Shown here one piece after another: positions 12,836 through 23,800 of a stretch of DNA of 64,000 bases. The notes beneath the pieces were generated by a model, which worked only from the letters and a program-made list of their open reading frames with translations, was not told where the DNA came from and searched no databases. How positions within the stretch are numbered: position 1 is the first letter of the stretch; each line of letters opens with the position of its first letter. A program made the position numbers and the translations under genes. Source of the DNA: Sesamum alatum (Eukaryota > Streptophyta > Magnoliopsida > Lamiales > Pedaliaceae); assembly GCA_034509735.1 (NCBI GenBank), contig JACGWO010000007.1, forward strand, positions 930,001-994,000, in the 5' to 3' direction.

Positions 12836-13382
12836 TTTAATTAGATATTGTGTCTTATAAATATACACATGGAATACATAAGACTAATACTTGTACAATA
12901 ATATGTTGAATGAAATTTTGCTAGCAAACAGAAATCATAGAGCTCGAGTAGAAGAGGATAGAAAATTTGACTCTGTAATGTCCAAAAATGTACTAATAAT
13001 TATTTTTTCATTATTTTTCATTTTTTGGGTGATAAAAACAAAGGGAGGAAAATGGAGAGATACTATTTCAGGTTATAGGGAAGGTGGAAATTCTAACTCA
13101 AATATGGTCTGGCCTAATCTAAATCGATTATATGACAAATATAATATATGTTTTATGTGATTAGTGTTAGAGTTTAAGGAGATTAACTAATCGCATAGCA
13201 AATGTAATTGCACTTGTCATGTGATGAGTTCGATTTCGTTAAATGTAATCTATATAAATATAAAAAGAAAATTTTGATTTTACTCACAAAGAGCGATTAC
13301 TTACACCACAACACTAATTTTTTAAATTACCAAAGTATCCCTTATGTATTTTCGATACTATTATTGTCTTTACTAATGTATA
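12836..13382. other. Unassigned AT-rich stretch with two short frames
   Basis: Frames of 89 codons (12891-13160) and 75 codons (13208-13435) are open on the plus strand. The first has a hydrophobic segment and the second is lysine/isoleucine/leucine-rich. Neither resembles a family I know, and the second runs into a Helitron-like element. I regard both as chance frames. Confidence 0.4.
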
Positions 13383-13657
13383 TCTATACTAAATATAAAA
13401 AAGAAAGGTCATCTACACTGAAAAATGGTGGTTAATGACGTCGCAGTACTACCAAATTCTATGATGCAAAACATTGCTAGCTTTAACTGATAAGATAACT
13501 AACTTATTCAACTTTCTAAATTTACATTAACTGATAAATTAGTTTGTTTTGCTTTATTTCTTTCTATTTTTTTAATGTAATGTATTGCTTCATATGTTTT
13601 AAAGTGTGAAAGATTATTTATTATATGCACGCAACAACGGAGTGCCACAACAACTAG
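13383..13657 (+). mobile_element. Short non-autonomous Helitron-like element
   Basis: Begins TCTATACTAAATATAAAAAA and ends GCACGCAACAACGG...ACAACTAG. It sits between a 5' A (13382) and a 3' T (13658), fitting Helitron rules: TC start, CTAG end, insertion within AT, no target duplication and no inverted termini. At 275 bp it encodes nothing. A related end (CGTGTCACGACGGCTAG) occurs at 37001-37017. Confidence 0.65.
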
Positions 13658-13699
13658 TTTAAAATATCAAAAAAAAAATAATTAGGGAAGTGAGTCAAT

Positions 13700-14001
13700 T
13701 TTTATTAATGTCAATCCAAAAAGTTCAATTTTTCTCTACATTATAAATGACAATAACTTAAAAATTATAGCAATTCATTTATTGAGGGTCAAACAAAATC
13801 CACGTGAAAATTTAAATTTTAATTTAGCACGAATAATCAATATTTGTCATTTTTTTAGCTATGACCAAAGCATTGCCATGATTTAATGTTTTGACCCCAC
13901 TTGTAGAAATAACGATTGATAAATGTCGTGATGCCGTGGTTAATTTATATTCATATTTTTTCACTATAATAATTAACTATAAAAAAAATATTTCTTCTAG
14001 T
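13700..14001. mobile_element. CACTA-like element, left end worn
   Basis: The right end TTTCTTCTAGTG (13990-14001) and interior words such as 'CTACATTATAAATGAC' and 'GCCGTGGTTAATTTATATTC' match the element at 2173-2490. The left CACTA terminus is not recognisable. Non-coding. Confidence 0.5.
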
Positions 14002-14816
14002 GTGTCCATTGTCGCTGCACCTGCCAAAAGCAATTAATCTCCATCAAACAACACAAAAAAAAAAAAATTTTAAAAAAAATCCATTGCAAAATTAATTGTT
14101 CGTCACAAAAAAATCTGTTGCTACGAGCCTTTTTTTTTTAGTGTGTCCGAAATTTGGAATTCCATCCACTACAAAAAAAAAAAAAATTAATAGCTATGAG
14201 AAATTTTGATGTTTAAATCAGCATCGAGCTAATTATTAGCAAGCAAAAATTTTGTTACTAATCTACACTATTTTTTATATATATATATATATTAAATAAT
14301 TCGTTGCTAAATCCATTAGTAAGTAAATTTCTTGTATTAAATAATATAAATTAACAACGAAAATTTTACTTGTTAATTAACTCGACACTAATATTTTTTC
14401 ATTATTGTTGAACAACTTTCTTGTAGTGATCATGGAATGTTAATTTCACCGGAGTACTATATTTTCCAAAATAAATCAAAGATTTAAAATTCAAATATAT
14501 TAATAGAAATGATAATTTATGTAAGATAAACTTTGTATTGTTCATACATAAATAATTAACATTGTCCATAAATCTCCTAAAACTATTCCTATTTAATGCC
14601 TGAAAACCCACTAATCAAAAAATTAAAAGGAAATAAATTAGAAAAACAGGGGGGGGGGGGGGGGGGTAGTGGAAGGGGTAGGGGGTTGAGGTTTGAAGAG
14701 ACCTAACTCTGTACAAATGGATTGATTGAAGAGAGGTGATGACAAGGAAGAATGATCAACAAAAATCTTTACCCCTTCAATGGAAAATGAAAAGGCACAT
14801 AATTAACACACAATTA
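14002..14816. other. 3' flank of the DREB gene with simple repeats
   Basis: Contains an (AT)n run near 14277-14292, worn repeat words, and a poly-G run. No gene. The 69-codon minus-strand frame at 14402-14611 has no resemblance to known proteins. Confidence 0.5.
14649..14666. repeat. Poly-G run of 18
   Basis: Eighteen consecutive G on the plus strand, about 150 bases beyond the stop codon of the minus-strand DREB gene. Depending on the poly(A) site it lies within or just beyond the 3'UTR, where it would read as poly-C in the transcript. Confidence 0.95.
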
Positions 14817-15584
14817 TCAGTAATTCCACAACATAGTCTCCAAGAAGCTCGATATTCCACCGTAGTCGACGGCAGCGCCACCGCCCCACGGCGGAGGAGG
14901 GTCCAACCACCCCTCCTCCACCGCGTTATCATTGTACACAAAGTCATCCCTCATCTCGAAGCACGACCCCAGACTCGGCAACTCCACGATCTCACTCAGT
15001 TCTTCCGACGCCGTCGACAGGTCCACCGAAGAAGCAAGAGACGTCAGCGACGAAGAAGAAGAGGAAGTGGTCGATAAAGACGAAGAAGACAGAACATCGA
15101 ATTCCTCCATGGCCGCCGCCTTCGCGGCGGCAGCCTGGACATCGCGTGGGCTGAGAGAGACAGGACGGGGCAACGCAGCCGCGAGTTCGGGGAAATTAAG
15201 GGTCGCGGAGGCGCCCTTGATGCTCAGGGCCGCCACGTCGTGAGCACGCGCCGCCATTTCCGGGGTAGGGAAAGTCCCCAACCATATGCGCGACTTCTTG
15301 CGGGGCTCCCTGATTTCAGACACCCATTTGCCCCAGTTACGCATTCGGACACCCCGGTAAACCGGGTGCTTGCTGGAGGTGGAACTGTTGGGGTCTCGAA
15401 TCCTCTTGATTTTCTTGGCGGCGGAGTCGTCCGGCGGCGCAGATTGATCTGTCTGAAACAATAATGAATAAGACGACGACGACGATGATGATGATGAGAA
15501 GAATATTGAGTTGTTTGGCCCTCCTGAATTATGATTGTCCATGATTCTTGAAGTACTAGTAGAGCAAGAATGAAGTGATCTCAT
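14817..15584 (-). CDS. AP2/ERF transcription factor, DREB A-4 (TINY-like)
   Basis: A single-exon 255-aa nuclear DNA-binding protein. One AP2 domain spans about residues 75-132, with the YRGVRMR, WVSEIRE and WLGTF cores and [10 protein letters not shown] following. Val at domain position 14 (residue 88) and Glu at 19 (residue 93) are the DREB signature for DRE/CRT (A/GCCGAC) recognition. KKIKRIR (57-63) is a likely nuclear signal. The stretch after the domain ([13 protein letters not shown]) and the C-terminal LWNY fit ERF group III/subgroup A-4 (TINY and relatives). Members of that group act in stress and growth control; a target for this gene cannot be read from sequence. Poly-Ser tracts lie near residues 30-38 and 165-185. 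Start: the first Met gives 255 aa; Met15 (15542) is a plausible alternative. GC-rich coding sequence stands out from the AT-rich surroundings, and opposite-strand frames over it are shadows. Confidence 0.95.
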   Translation of the reverse strand: MRSLHSCSTSTSRIMDNHNSGGPNNSIFFSSSSSSSSSYSLLFQTDQSAPPDDSAAKKIKRIRDPNSSTSSKHPVYRGVRMRNWGKWVSEIREPRKKSRIWLGTFPTPEMAARAHDVAALSIKGASATLNFPELAAALPRPVSLSPRDVQAAAAKAAAMEEFDVLSSSSLSTTSSSSSSLTSLASSVDLSTASEELSEIVELPSLGSCFEMRDDFVYNDNAVEEGWLDPPPPWGGGAAVDYGGISSFLETMLWNY

Positions 15585-15683
15585 CAGTGTGTGTTGTGTG
15601 TGTAAATGTGCATGTAGGATTCTTACATTTCTATACTAGGAAATGAACTGATCATAGCACTAGCACTAGACTTCTTCTATATC

Positions 15684-15693
<10 letters not shown>

Positions 15694-15717
<24 letters not shown>

Positions 15718-15718
15718 G
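15694..15718. repeat. (GA)n microsatellite in the DREB 5' leader
   Basis: A run of alternating G and A on the plus strand, CT on the sense strand, about 110-135 bases upstream of the DREB start codon. CT-rich leaders are common in plant 5'UTRs. Confidence 0.85.
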
Positions 15719-15769
15719 GTTTGATAATTGATATGTAAGAAGTTGAAAAGGTTAGGGAGAGAGATGTGA

Positions 15770-15782
15770 GTAATATATAGCA
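15770..15782 (-). promoter_or_regulatory. Candidate TATA box of the DREB gene
   Basis: The minus strand reads GCTATATATTA about 190 bases upstream of the first ATG. Transcription starting some 30 bases downstream would give a leader of roughly 160 bases containing the CT microsatellite. Position and sequence only; no other support. Confidence 0.45.
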
Positions 15783-15996
15783 TGCAGAAACATGTAAGGA
15801 AGGAGGGTTGATAATTGATAATGAGGTTGTTTTTTTCTTATCTTGATGGAAGAAATTATGGGTCATTTCTGGTGGGCCCTCTGGTGCTATGGGTGGGGTC
15901 CCCTTCTTGTATAATACATATACACCAACCCACCCCTCATTTAATTTTTTAACCTCTCTTCATCAATTTCACCTTTTCTATTTTCAATTTTTTAAT

Positions 15997-16271
15997 CTAG
16001 AAAAAACTGCATTTTACGTCCTATAACTTACACTGTTTGTGATTTTGGTTTTATTAATTTTGACGTAGCAATTTTAGTCTCATAAGTCCACAAACGTTGC
16101 AATTTTAGTCTCATTGACGAAATTCGTTAAAATTTTAACGGAAGGAACACGTGCATAGGACTAAAATTGCAACGTTTGTGCACTTATGAGACTAAAATTG
16201 CTATGTCAAAAATTAATGGGACTAAAATCACAAACAGTATAAGTTATAGGATGTAAAATACAATTTTCCAG
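15997..16271. mobile_element. Foldback MITE with arms over 100 bp
   Basis: A 275-bp element whose left half (from CTAGAAAAAACTGCATTTTA) is the near-perfect complement of its right half (to TAAAATACAATTTTCCAG). Shared words include TATAACTTACACTGTTTGTG and CAATTTTAGTCTCAT. A transcript would form a long near-perfect hairpin. It lies about 410 bases upstream of the DREB start. No convincing target duplication seen. Confidence 0.8.
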
Positions 16272-16708
16272 TTAAAGTAGGTAGATGTTTAGTATATATA
16301 GTCTCTAAAAGTTTGGAATAATTAGTTTGTGTTTGGCTTAATTTAAGACTACTTCTACTAAAGTGTAATTTTTAATAGATATCAATAAATCTAAAATTTA
16401 TAAAAAAAAATTAATAAATACATATCTGCAGGTACAATCACAAGGCTAACTTGTTTGTTTATATTTTTGTTTTCAGTTTTCAGTTTTCAGTTTTTAAAAC
16501 AATAATTAAAGTAAAAACATATTTGTTTATACGTATTTTTATTTAAAATATATTGTATTGACATCACAGTTCAATATAACACATGATGTTATTAACTAAT
16601 CCAACACATTCTTATTTCATACGAAAATTTATACAAAATTTAAAACACATATTTTTCATTGAAAACTGAAAATATAAACAAAGTTTTTGTATGCAGGCAT
16701 AATCTATA
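16272..16708. other. AT-rich intergenic DNA, nothing recognised
   Basis: Contains a short tandem TTTTCAG repeat at about 16475-16493. No gene. Confidence 0.6.
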
Positions 16709-17202
16709 GGGTTAATTACACTTAGACCCCCTCTGAAAATGTGAAATTACACTTTCCCCCAAATTCTTTTTGAAATTACACTTACCCCCCTCTGAAAATT
16801 TTCTATTTACACCTGACCCCCTTTCGTTAGAGTTTGGACGAAAAAAGCTGACATAAACAAAAAGATTTACATAAAATTCTAATTATACCCCTCATTTAAT
16901 ATTTTCATGTATATTTTTATACTTATAAAGGATAAATGTTGTATATACATATGGAGTGAGGTTAACATTATTACAATTTTGCCCTTATAAGTACAAAATT
17001 ATTACATGAGAATATTAAATAAGGGGTAAAATTAAAAATTTATATAATTTTTTGCTCACATCAGTATTTTTTATCCAAATTCTAATGAAATGTGGCCGGT
17101 GTAAATGAATTTTTTTAGGAGGAGGTGTAAGTATAATTTCAAAACTTTTTAGAGGGAAAATGTAATTTCACATTTTCAAAGGGGTTTAAGTGTAATTAAT
17201 CC
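16709..17202. mobile_element. Mutator-like MITE, family B (copy 1)
   Basis: Left terminus GGGTTAATTACACTTAGACC. The right terminus is its complement, ending AAGTGTAATTAATCC. Imperfect 9-bp flanks TAATCTATA and TAAAATATA (7/9). The interior is a palindrome around ACATATGGAGTGAGGTTAAC. Family members lie at about 33425-33915 and 34447-34933. Confidence 0.75.
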
Positions 17203-17653
17203 TAAAATATATACAAATTTTCATCAAAGTTTTGTTGGTAGGTTACATGAAATCCAGCATATATATATATTATAGTATACATTAATGTTGTTAAGTACTG
17301 TTTGGGGACCAAAAAATATCTTTATTACATAAACTTGTCTTTTCACAATGTGAAAATGTGTGATGGATTGTGGACTATGTTGAATTTGGTCCCAAGTAGA
17401 AGCAACCCACACACACATACTCAAGGATTTCACCATTGGGTCCATTTCCATTGTGTGTTTGTGTGTGTTTATTTCTTTGATGAGATGTTTGTCTTTCTAG
17501 CATAAATAGAAAGAAATAATCAATTATAAAATGATGACTTTTTAATTTAGGTAAATTACAGTTATCGTTACTGACATTTGGTATAATTATAAATACCCCT
17601 TCATTGTTTGAAAAACTATAAATACCCTCCTCAAATGAAAATGTGAAAAGTAT
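17203..17653. other. Intergenic DNA with a truncated family-C-like MITE arm
   Basis: From about 17553, words such as GGTAAATTACAG and TATAATTATAAATACCCC resemble the left arm of family C. The arm is cut by the CACTA-like element at 17654. The overlapping frames at 17224-17671 are not genes. Confidence 0.5.
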
Positions 17654-17959
17654 CACTAGAAGAAAATTCACTATTGGCTATAAATTTATTGGTTACGTAC
17701 TAAAATCATAGTAAATAATTATTATCAACCATGGTTAAACAAAAACCATTGCAAAAACCTAGATTATCCACCATGAAAACTCTTTTTGCCATGGTTATGA
17801 GCTATAGAATTTTTTTTTACCATGGCAAATGTTTTAGCCACATTCGCAAATACCACGGCCAATAACCGTTGTATGACCGTGGTAAATGACTATTCACTAT
17901 GGGTATTTATTTTTAACCATGAAAATTAGTCATGGTTAAATGTTAAACTTTTTCTAGTG
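17654..17959. mobile_element. CACTA-like non-autonomous element (306 bp)
   Basis: Begins CACTAGAAGAAAATTCAC and ends AACTTTTTCTAGTG. Flanking triplets are TAT and TAC (two of three match). Interior inverted motifs CCATGGTTA/TAACCATGG make it foldback-like. A closely similar copy lies at 21229-21553. It interrupts a family-C-like repeat. Confidence 0.7.
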
Positions 17960-18960
17960 TACCACTCCTGCTGAATTTTTATTTTTTCACAAAAAAGTTG
18001 AAAAAATGTAAATAAATCTGAGAGTGGGTAAAATAAATAATCCATAGAGAATATTAGTCTATAAAAATATTATAGAAAATTCTAAAAAATATATAAAACT
18101 ATAACTTATGATTCAAAAGGGCATTTTAGACAGTTCGTCAACAAAATTGGATGAAAACCTAATGAAATGAGCTCGTTGTTAGACAATTTTAAGACGGGAA
18201 GAAACCTAGTAGAGACAAAATAGGTTGCCAGAAATTAGGAAGAAGAGGAAAATTTCAAATACCAAAAATACCAAGTATCATCATCATGTAAATGAGTCAA
18301 GCAATTGAGATGGGGTTATTTTGAGTAAAATTTACTTGAGCTTGAGTTCTAACTCGAAAATATCATCAAACTTAGAAAAAATCTAATCCTTAGCCGATGT
18401 TTTTATAAGTGATGTCAAAATATTAATTATAGTTAAAATCATAATATATGTTTTGGCTGTAGTTGAAAACCATTGCAATATTATTGATTAATCGATGTAA
18501 AAAATTAAGTTTTTGCATTGATTTTGTTGGACTGTGATTAATAACATTTATTTACCATATATTTAAGTCATGGTCATTTTAGATGTAGGAAAAAAAATCA
18601 TTTTTTTTTAATTCTGTAGTAAAAATTAATTTTAAACAATCATAAACGTGGGAGAAATTCTTGTGTCTTGTATCTTGTAATTACATTCTTTTAATTCATT
18701 TACCCAATGTATTACATTTTAATTAAGACGAGTACTTACTACTTATGCATTATAAAGAAATCAATAAAGTTTTAATTTAAACGGCAAATTATCTACCAGA
18801 AATATAAACATTATAATATATAAATCATTTCATTTATTTAAAAAAATTAATAAAGCAAGTTTATTTTATATGTCTAAAATTTGCGTATGATAAATTGAGT
18901 TGAACCAAATATGTAAAAGACAATTTGATGATGAAGAACCAATTTTCCCGGTACTTACAT
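17960..18960. other. Intergenic DNA with repeat remnants
   Basis: 17960-18190 continues the interrupted family-C-like repeat. About 18400-18600 has further words of the CACTA-like family. No gene. Confidence 0.45.
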
Positions 18961-19218
18961 GATGTCTAATTCAGTTGGCGAAGCTAAGGGCCCATAATCT
19001 TGAGGTCATGAGTTCGAATCCCACCAATGTGTGGTATACTATTCTACTATATAATAAGTGTAAATGTTTTATCAGTAGGTATTGTTTAAATTGTTTATCA
19101 TGATATAGTTGTTGTTATTGTTTTTGTCAAATTAATATTAATATTTAATACGACAGATTATAATAAATTTATTTTAATATTTAATAATATTTCATCGTTT
19201 TTATTTTTAAAAAAAAAT
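18961..19218 (+). mobile_element. tRNA-derived SINE (copy 3)
   Basis: Head GTCTAATTCAGTTGGCGAAG (A-box type) and GAGTTCGAATCCCACC (B-box type), then a body ending TTTCATCGTTTTTATTTTTA and an A run. Same 3' end as the SINE at 2727-3002. No clear target duplication. Confidence 0.75.
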
Positions 19219-20813
19219 TATTTGAGGAGAGGGGTTGTTCCAACGTTTGTGTTGACTAGGGATTTGGACATTGTTTGGTATTAGTTGCATTGATCCTCAA
19301 CTTTATCAACCTCTCACTAGTCACATCTCAAAATGGTCCTAAACCAGTATAATGCTTTAATGATCAACATTATGCAAGAAAAATAATATTTTTTTTCCCG
19401 TAATTTAGATTTTTTTTTAATTTTATTGGTTATGGGACTATTATTACTGATCTCGTAATTTTTAAAAGATAGTATTTTTCATACTATGACATATTTCTGT
19501 TAGATATTTAATTAAAAAGGCAACGTGAACGTTAAGTGTATGAGACAAAAGTACTACTTTTTGAAAGTTAAGAACCAAAAGTAGAAATTTCATAATCAAT
19601 GGGGCCAAAAATCTAATTTTAATCATAGTATTTATTTTCTTTGAAATTGTTGACTGATTTAGAAATATTAATGTATTGCATATTGAATGTTGTAATAGTA
19701 TGTTGGTTAATTTCAAAATATTGATGAATTTTAAAAAAAATCACAAACCGTTTGTAATATATATATATATATATAAATCAACGACTGCATAATTATCATT
19801 AAATAGATATTATTATAGATTAATTGATATTTATTTGACAATAGCTTAGGCCAATCAAAGATTTTGGACTTAAAAAGAAATTAAAGATTTTGGAGGTCTC
19901 TCAAGGAGTTCGGTGTTTTTATATAAATAATTGATGGGTATTTTTTTTTTTATCTTAATTGATGAAAATTTGCTCTAATAAAATTGATTTTGTATAATAT
20001 ACATAGATATATATGTATATAAATAAGAAAAATAATATATAAACCAATACATCACATTTCAAAAGAAAAAAAAAAAACAAGAAGAAGAAGAAGAAAGTAA
20101 AGAAATTCAGTTTAGGAGATTTATCAACATAACAAAAAATTGATATCATTGTGTCATAAAAATAACTTTTATGAGTGAAAAATGTCTTTTTTTTTTTTTT
20201 TTATATATAAATTAGTAAGCCTCCTAACAAGGCATTTGACAAGTAGTCCTTTCATATTCACATAAATAAGGTAAAATGACAGTTCAATCCCTCTGACATT
20301 CTTTAATGGCCCAATGAGTTTTTTAAGACTTTTTGGTGAACTCTATGAAAGAAATTGAATGCATTTTCTATCAAAATAGTATGATTTTTTTTTAAAATAA
20401 TGAGCGATAAACTATTAATTTTAAAATATAGCAATGTTTTTACAACAACCAACTGTTATTACAATATTTAGTTCACAGTATAACAACATTTCTAAATCTA
20501 CCAACACTAACATTAAAGCAATCAAAAGAATAATACAAACATTCAATAAATTAAACAACACCCTATATTTGTAGTACTCGAACCCCCGACTTCTTAAACG
20601 TGGGATCTCAATTTAAATAGTATGAAATTTGAACATCCAAACCAATTTTTGTGACCTTAATGACATGGGATTTAATAAAGATTGGGACATTACAAGCAAG
20701 AAATTAATAGCACCAAAATTTGTGTTCCCTCTTAGAATAATGGCACCAAGAGTGATATATATATATATATATATATATAAGATGAAATAAAATCAGTTTT
20801 TCCTTTAATTTTA
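19219..20813. other. AT-rich intergenic DNA, no gene found
   Basis: Includes (AT)n runs near 19759-19775 and 20757-20780, a GAA microsatellite at 20080-20096 and a poly-T at 20187-20203. About 20570-20610 carries a tRNA-like word TCGAACCCCCGAC (possible SINE remnant). The reading frames here are low-complexity. Confidence 0.5.
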
Positions 20814-21090
20814 GGAATAATTATATTTCCACCTCCTAACTTATTGTCTGTTTACACAGATCAATATTATTTTTTGAATAATTATAGATACACCCATAAA
20901 AAACGTCAACATTATTTATACAAATCACAATTTTTTGGAAAATTACTCATACACTCTAAAAAAATATCAACATCATTACACAAATTATCCCTACTTTTTA
21001 ACTGTTAAGGGCGATTTTCATAATTATGCAAAAAATAAAAATAATTTACATAAACATATCATAGATCAGGGAGCGTAATATAATTATTCC
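20814..21090. mobile_element. Mutator-like MITE, family A (copy 2)
   Basis: Termini GGAATAATTATATTTCCACC and the complement ending GTAATATAATTATTCC. Flanking 9-mers TTAATTTTA (20805-20813) and TAAATTTTA (21091-21099) differ by one base. More worn than copies 1 and 3. Confidence 0.8.
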
Positions 21091-21228
21091 TAAATTTTAT
21101 TCAAGAAATATAAGTATTTCATCTTATATATCACCCTTGCGTCAATATACTTCATTTATCAATTTAATAATTCACAAATTCCGTCACACGATTCCATCAT
21201 AAGTGGTCGAAAAATTTAAGGTTTTAGT

Positions 21229-21553
21229 CACTAACTGCCGTCGCAAAATTTATTATTGACTACAAATTTATTGACTACGGACTAAAATCATGATAAATAA
21301 TTATTATTAACAATGGTAAAACCAAAATTGTTGCAAAAACTTAGATTATCCATCATGAAAACTCTTTTTGCCATGGTTATAAGTCGTAGTAGATGTTTTT
21401 TCCATGGCTAATGCCATGGCAAATATTTTAGCCACACTCGCAAATACCACGGCTAATAACCATTGTATGATCGTGGTGAATGACTATTCACTATGACTAT
21501 TTATTATTAACCATGACAATTAGCAATGGTTAAACGTTAAATTTTTTCTAGTA
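21229..21553. mobile_element. CACTA-like non-autonomous element, sister of 17654-17959
   Basis: Starts CACTAACTGCC and ends AAATTTTTTCTAGT. The body matches the element at 17654-17959 through most of its length (for example AACTCTTTTTGCCATGGTTA in both). Non-coding. Confidence 0.65.
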
Positions 21554-21858
21554 ATAACATCCCAAAACCGTCACAAAACTTCATGGAAAGTTAGCTATGA
21601 CGACAATCGTCGCATGGCCGTGAGACAAAGTGTTCGACGCAATAAATTTTGGTTTCAATAATTCGTCCTACATTGCTTTATAATTTGCATCGCAAATCAA
21701 TTTCATTTTAATGAAATATAAAGATGTTTCATAAATTCGTGCGACATCGCTAGCGTTCCATAAAAAAATTTATTTTGCGACCGAACTTTTTGTTATCCGC
21801 ACAAATTTTAATCGCAATTAAAAGTTTTTATTTTTTTGGAGTTTATTCATAATAATAC

Positions 21859-22080
21859 GGACAAATTACATTGACACTCTTTAAGGTTAGGTCAAAATAC
21901 AAAAATACCCTTTGTCTTTTGCAAAATAGCTACACCTTATATTCAAAAGCAAAGCTTACACAAACATTCTCTGAAAAACATTACACTAACATCCTTTAAG
22001 GAATGTAACTTTAACTTTACAAAATACGGGGGTTGTTTGTCTAATTTGACCTAACCTTATGGGGTCAATGTAATTTATCC
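21859..22080. mobile_element. Mutator-like foldback MITE in a (TAA)n target
   Basis: Left end GGACAAATTACATTGACAC and right end the complement, GTCAATGTAATTTATCC, enclosing 222 bp. Flanking 9-mers TAATAATAC (21850-21858) and TAATAATAA (22081-22089) match at eight of nine. Confidence 0.75.
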
Positions 22081-22189
22081 TAATAATAATAACGATGATT
22101 ATTAGAATCTTAATATTCAAAACGTAATCATCAGTATGGGCTGAGAAAAATATAAAGTAACGAAGGCTATATATATATATATATATTTA

Positions 22190-22436
22190 AAAAAAAAAAG
22201 CGATGAACTTTATTAATTGAAGTAGAGTGATTATATCCAAACCTGTCAAATACCCATATCGAGAAGAGACAATTACAATTATCATATCAACAATATCACA
22301 TAAAATAACACCTAACTATTACAGTTATAAATAATACCTACTATACAGTACCAACATCATCCCACACAGGGTTCGAACCCATATATCTAAAATTATGGGG
22401 TTCAGTTTCGCCAACTGAGCTAGGTCTCGTCGACAC
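22190..22436 (-). mobile_element. tRNA-derived SINE (copy 4)
   Basis: On the minus strand: ACCTAGCTCAGTTGGCGAAA (A-box type), GGGTTCGAACCCTG (intact B-box type), and an A-rich tail at the left preceded by AAGTTCATCGC. Same layout as the other three SINEs. Confidence 0.8.
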
Positions 22437-22989
22437 GACAAAACATCTCAATCTATGTTTTTTAAGTGAGTAATTCAAAAACAAATAATTTTTGGAAGTA
22501 GAGACATTACATATAGAAAAGTAGGTACGAATATATTAATAAAAAAAAATAGTTATGTATATAACGAGAAATTTGGAGTTGTTCATGTGAATTTGTATTT
22601 ACATAAATTATGAATCATTGAATTATTATATAATAATAATATTATATATTATATAATAATTGATATTTTATATGAATATAAATTCACATGAACTACATGG
22701 CACGTAGACGACAAAGCTATTTATTTCACCAAAATTTGTATGATTACTTGACATGTATGATGATAAATTAGCGGATGAAAATTCTGACAAGAGTATCATG
22801 TCATGTGATGAAAAGAGGCTGTAAATTAACCTCTACTTTTGACCTCTGCCCTATTTTAGTTGCAAACTTTTTACCATTTTTGCACTGTAACTTTTCGGGA
22901 CTTGTCAGTTAATCATTGGTAATTGTGCACTACATGTATAAGGAATTTTACTCTTTTTTTTAATAAAAAAAAATATTGGAGAAAATTAA
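22437..22989. other. Intergenic DNA with one strong hairpin
   Basis: 22576-22698 is a hairpin: TTGTTCATGTGAATTTGTAT at the left and its complement at the right, around an AT-rich loop. It looks like a very small MITE. A related sequence at 23805-24225 has a second element inserted in it. Confidence 0.6.
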
Positions 22990-23800
22990 GAGTTTATTTG
23001 ATTCAAATAAGAGAAAATGAGAAGAGGGAGGGAAAGAATAATAATTTTTTTAAGTTGTTTGGTATGATTGAAAAATGAGTAAATCTCAAATACTTTCGCT
23101 TGTTTAGTACGAGAAAATTATATTGAGAAAAAAAGATTAATTTTTGTAATTTTACAGTTTAACCATTTCTTTTCATTTTGTTTTAGAAAATAAGCAAGTT
23201 AATATTATACTAATATCAAAGATCTAAAATCTTAGTAATAATAATATATATCAAACAAGAATAATAATATTTTTTATTAATAAAAATATTCATCAAAATG
23301 AATATTGTTCATTTATTCTAAACTATTCTGTTTAAATAAAATAAAAATTACTCGTGCCGACGGCGGGAAGAGAGAACACGATTAGGGGAAAGGATTATTC
23401 AATCAAGATTAATAGCAAATTAGCAATAAAAAATTCTGAAAAATTATAAATGTAAAGTATGTTTATCGGATTGTTGACTTCGGCGTTTTTCCAACGATTT
23501 GGTTATGTTTTCCCTGACGATTATGTACGGTATTATCAGCGGTAAGGAGAATAGAGTTGGAAGAAAATTAAAATACGTATTTTTTTTTTTTTTTGTCTTT
23601 TTGGCCTTATACTTCCACTTTTTTGCCCAATTTCAGATGGAAATGACATTGAACTCCAGAGGGGTTTTATATACATTCAGTTTACTTCCCCTCCATCTCT
23701 TTTCCTAAACCAAACACTAAACTTTTTTTTTATATATCCCATTTTACTTCCACTTTTCCTATACTATCACTTTCACCCCCAACCAAACATACTCTAAGTG
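22990..23800 (-). mobile_element. 0.8-kb repeat, inverted copy of 38688-39375
   Basis: Read on the minus strand it follows 38688-39375 through its length: shared words include GAAAAGTG near the start, TTATTGCTAATTTGCTATTA, GAACAATATTC, and a closing block with TTACAGTTTAACC on the opposite strand. Ends resemble AGAGTNTGTTTGGTTGGG. No transposase visible. The 69-codon frame at 23499-23708 lies inside it. Confidence 0.7.

Noticed and set aside
12891..13435. 89- and 75-codon plus-strand frames as possible small genes
   Set aside because: No family resemblance, AT-driven composition, and the second runs into a Helitron-like element.
14736..15464. Three plus-strand frames of 74-113 codons over the DREB gene
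   Set aside because: They overlap the clearly coding minus-strand AP2 gene and read as Arg/Ser-rich low-complexity peptides, typical shadows of GC-rich coding DNA.
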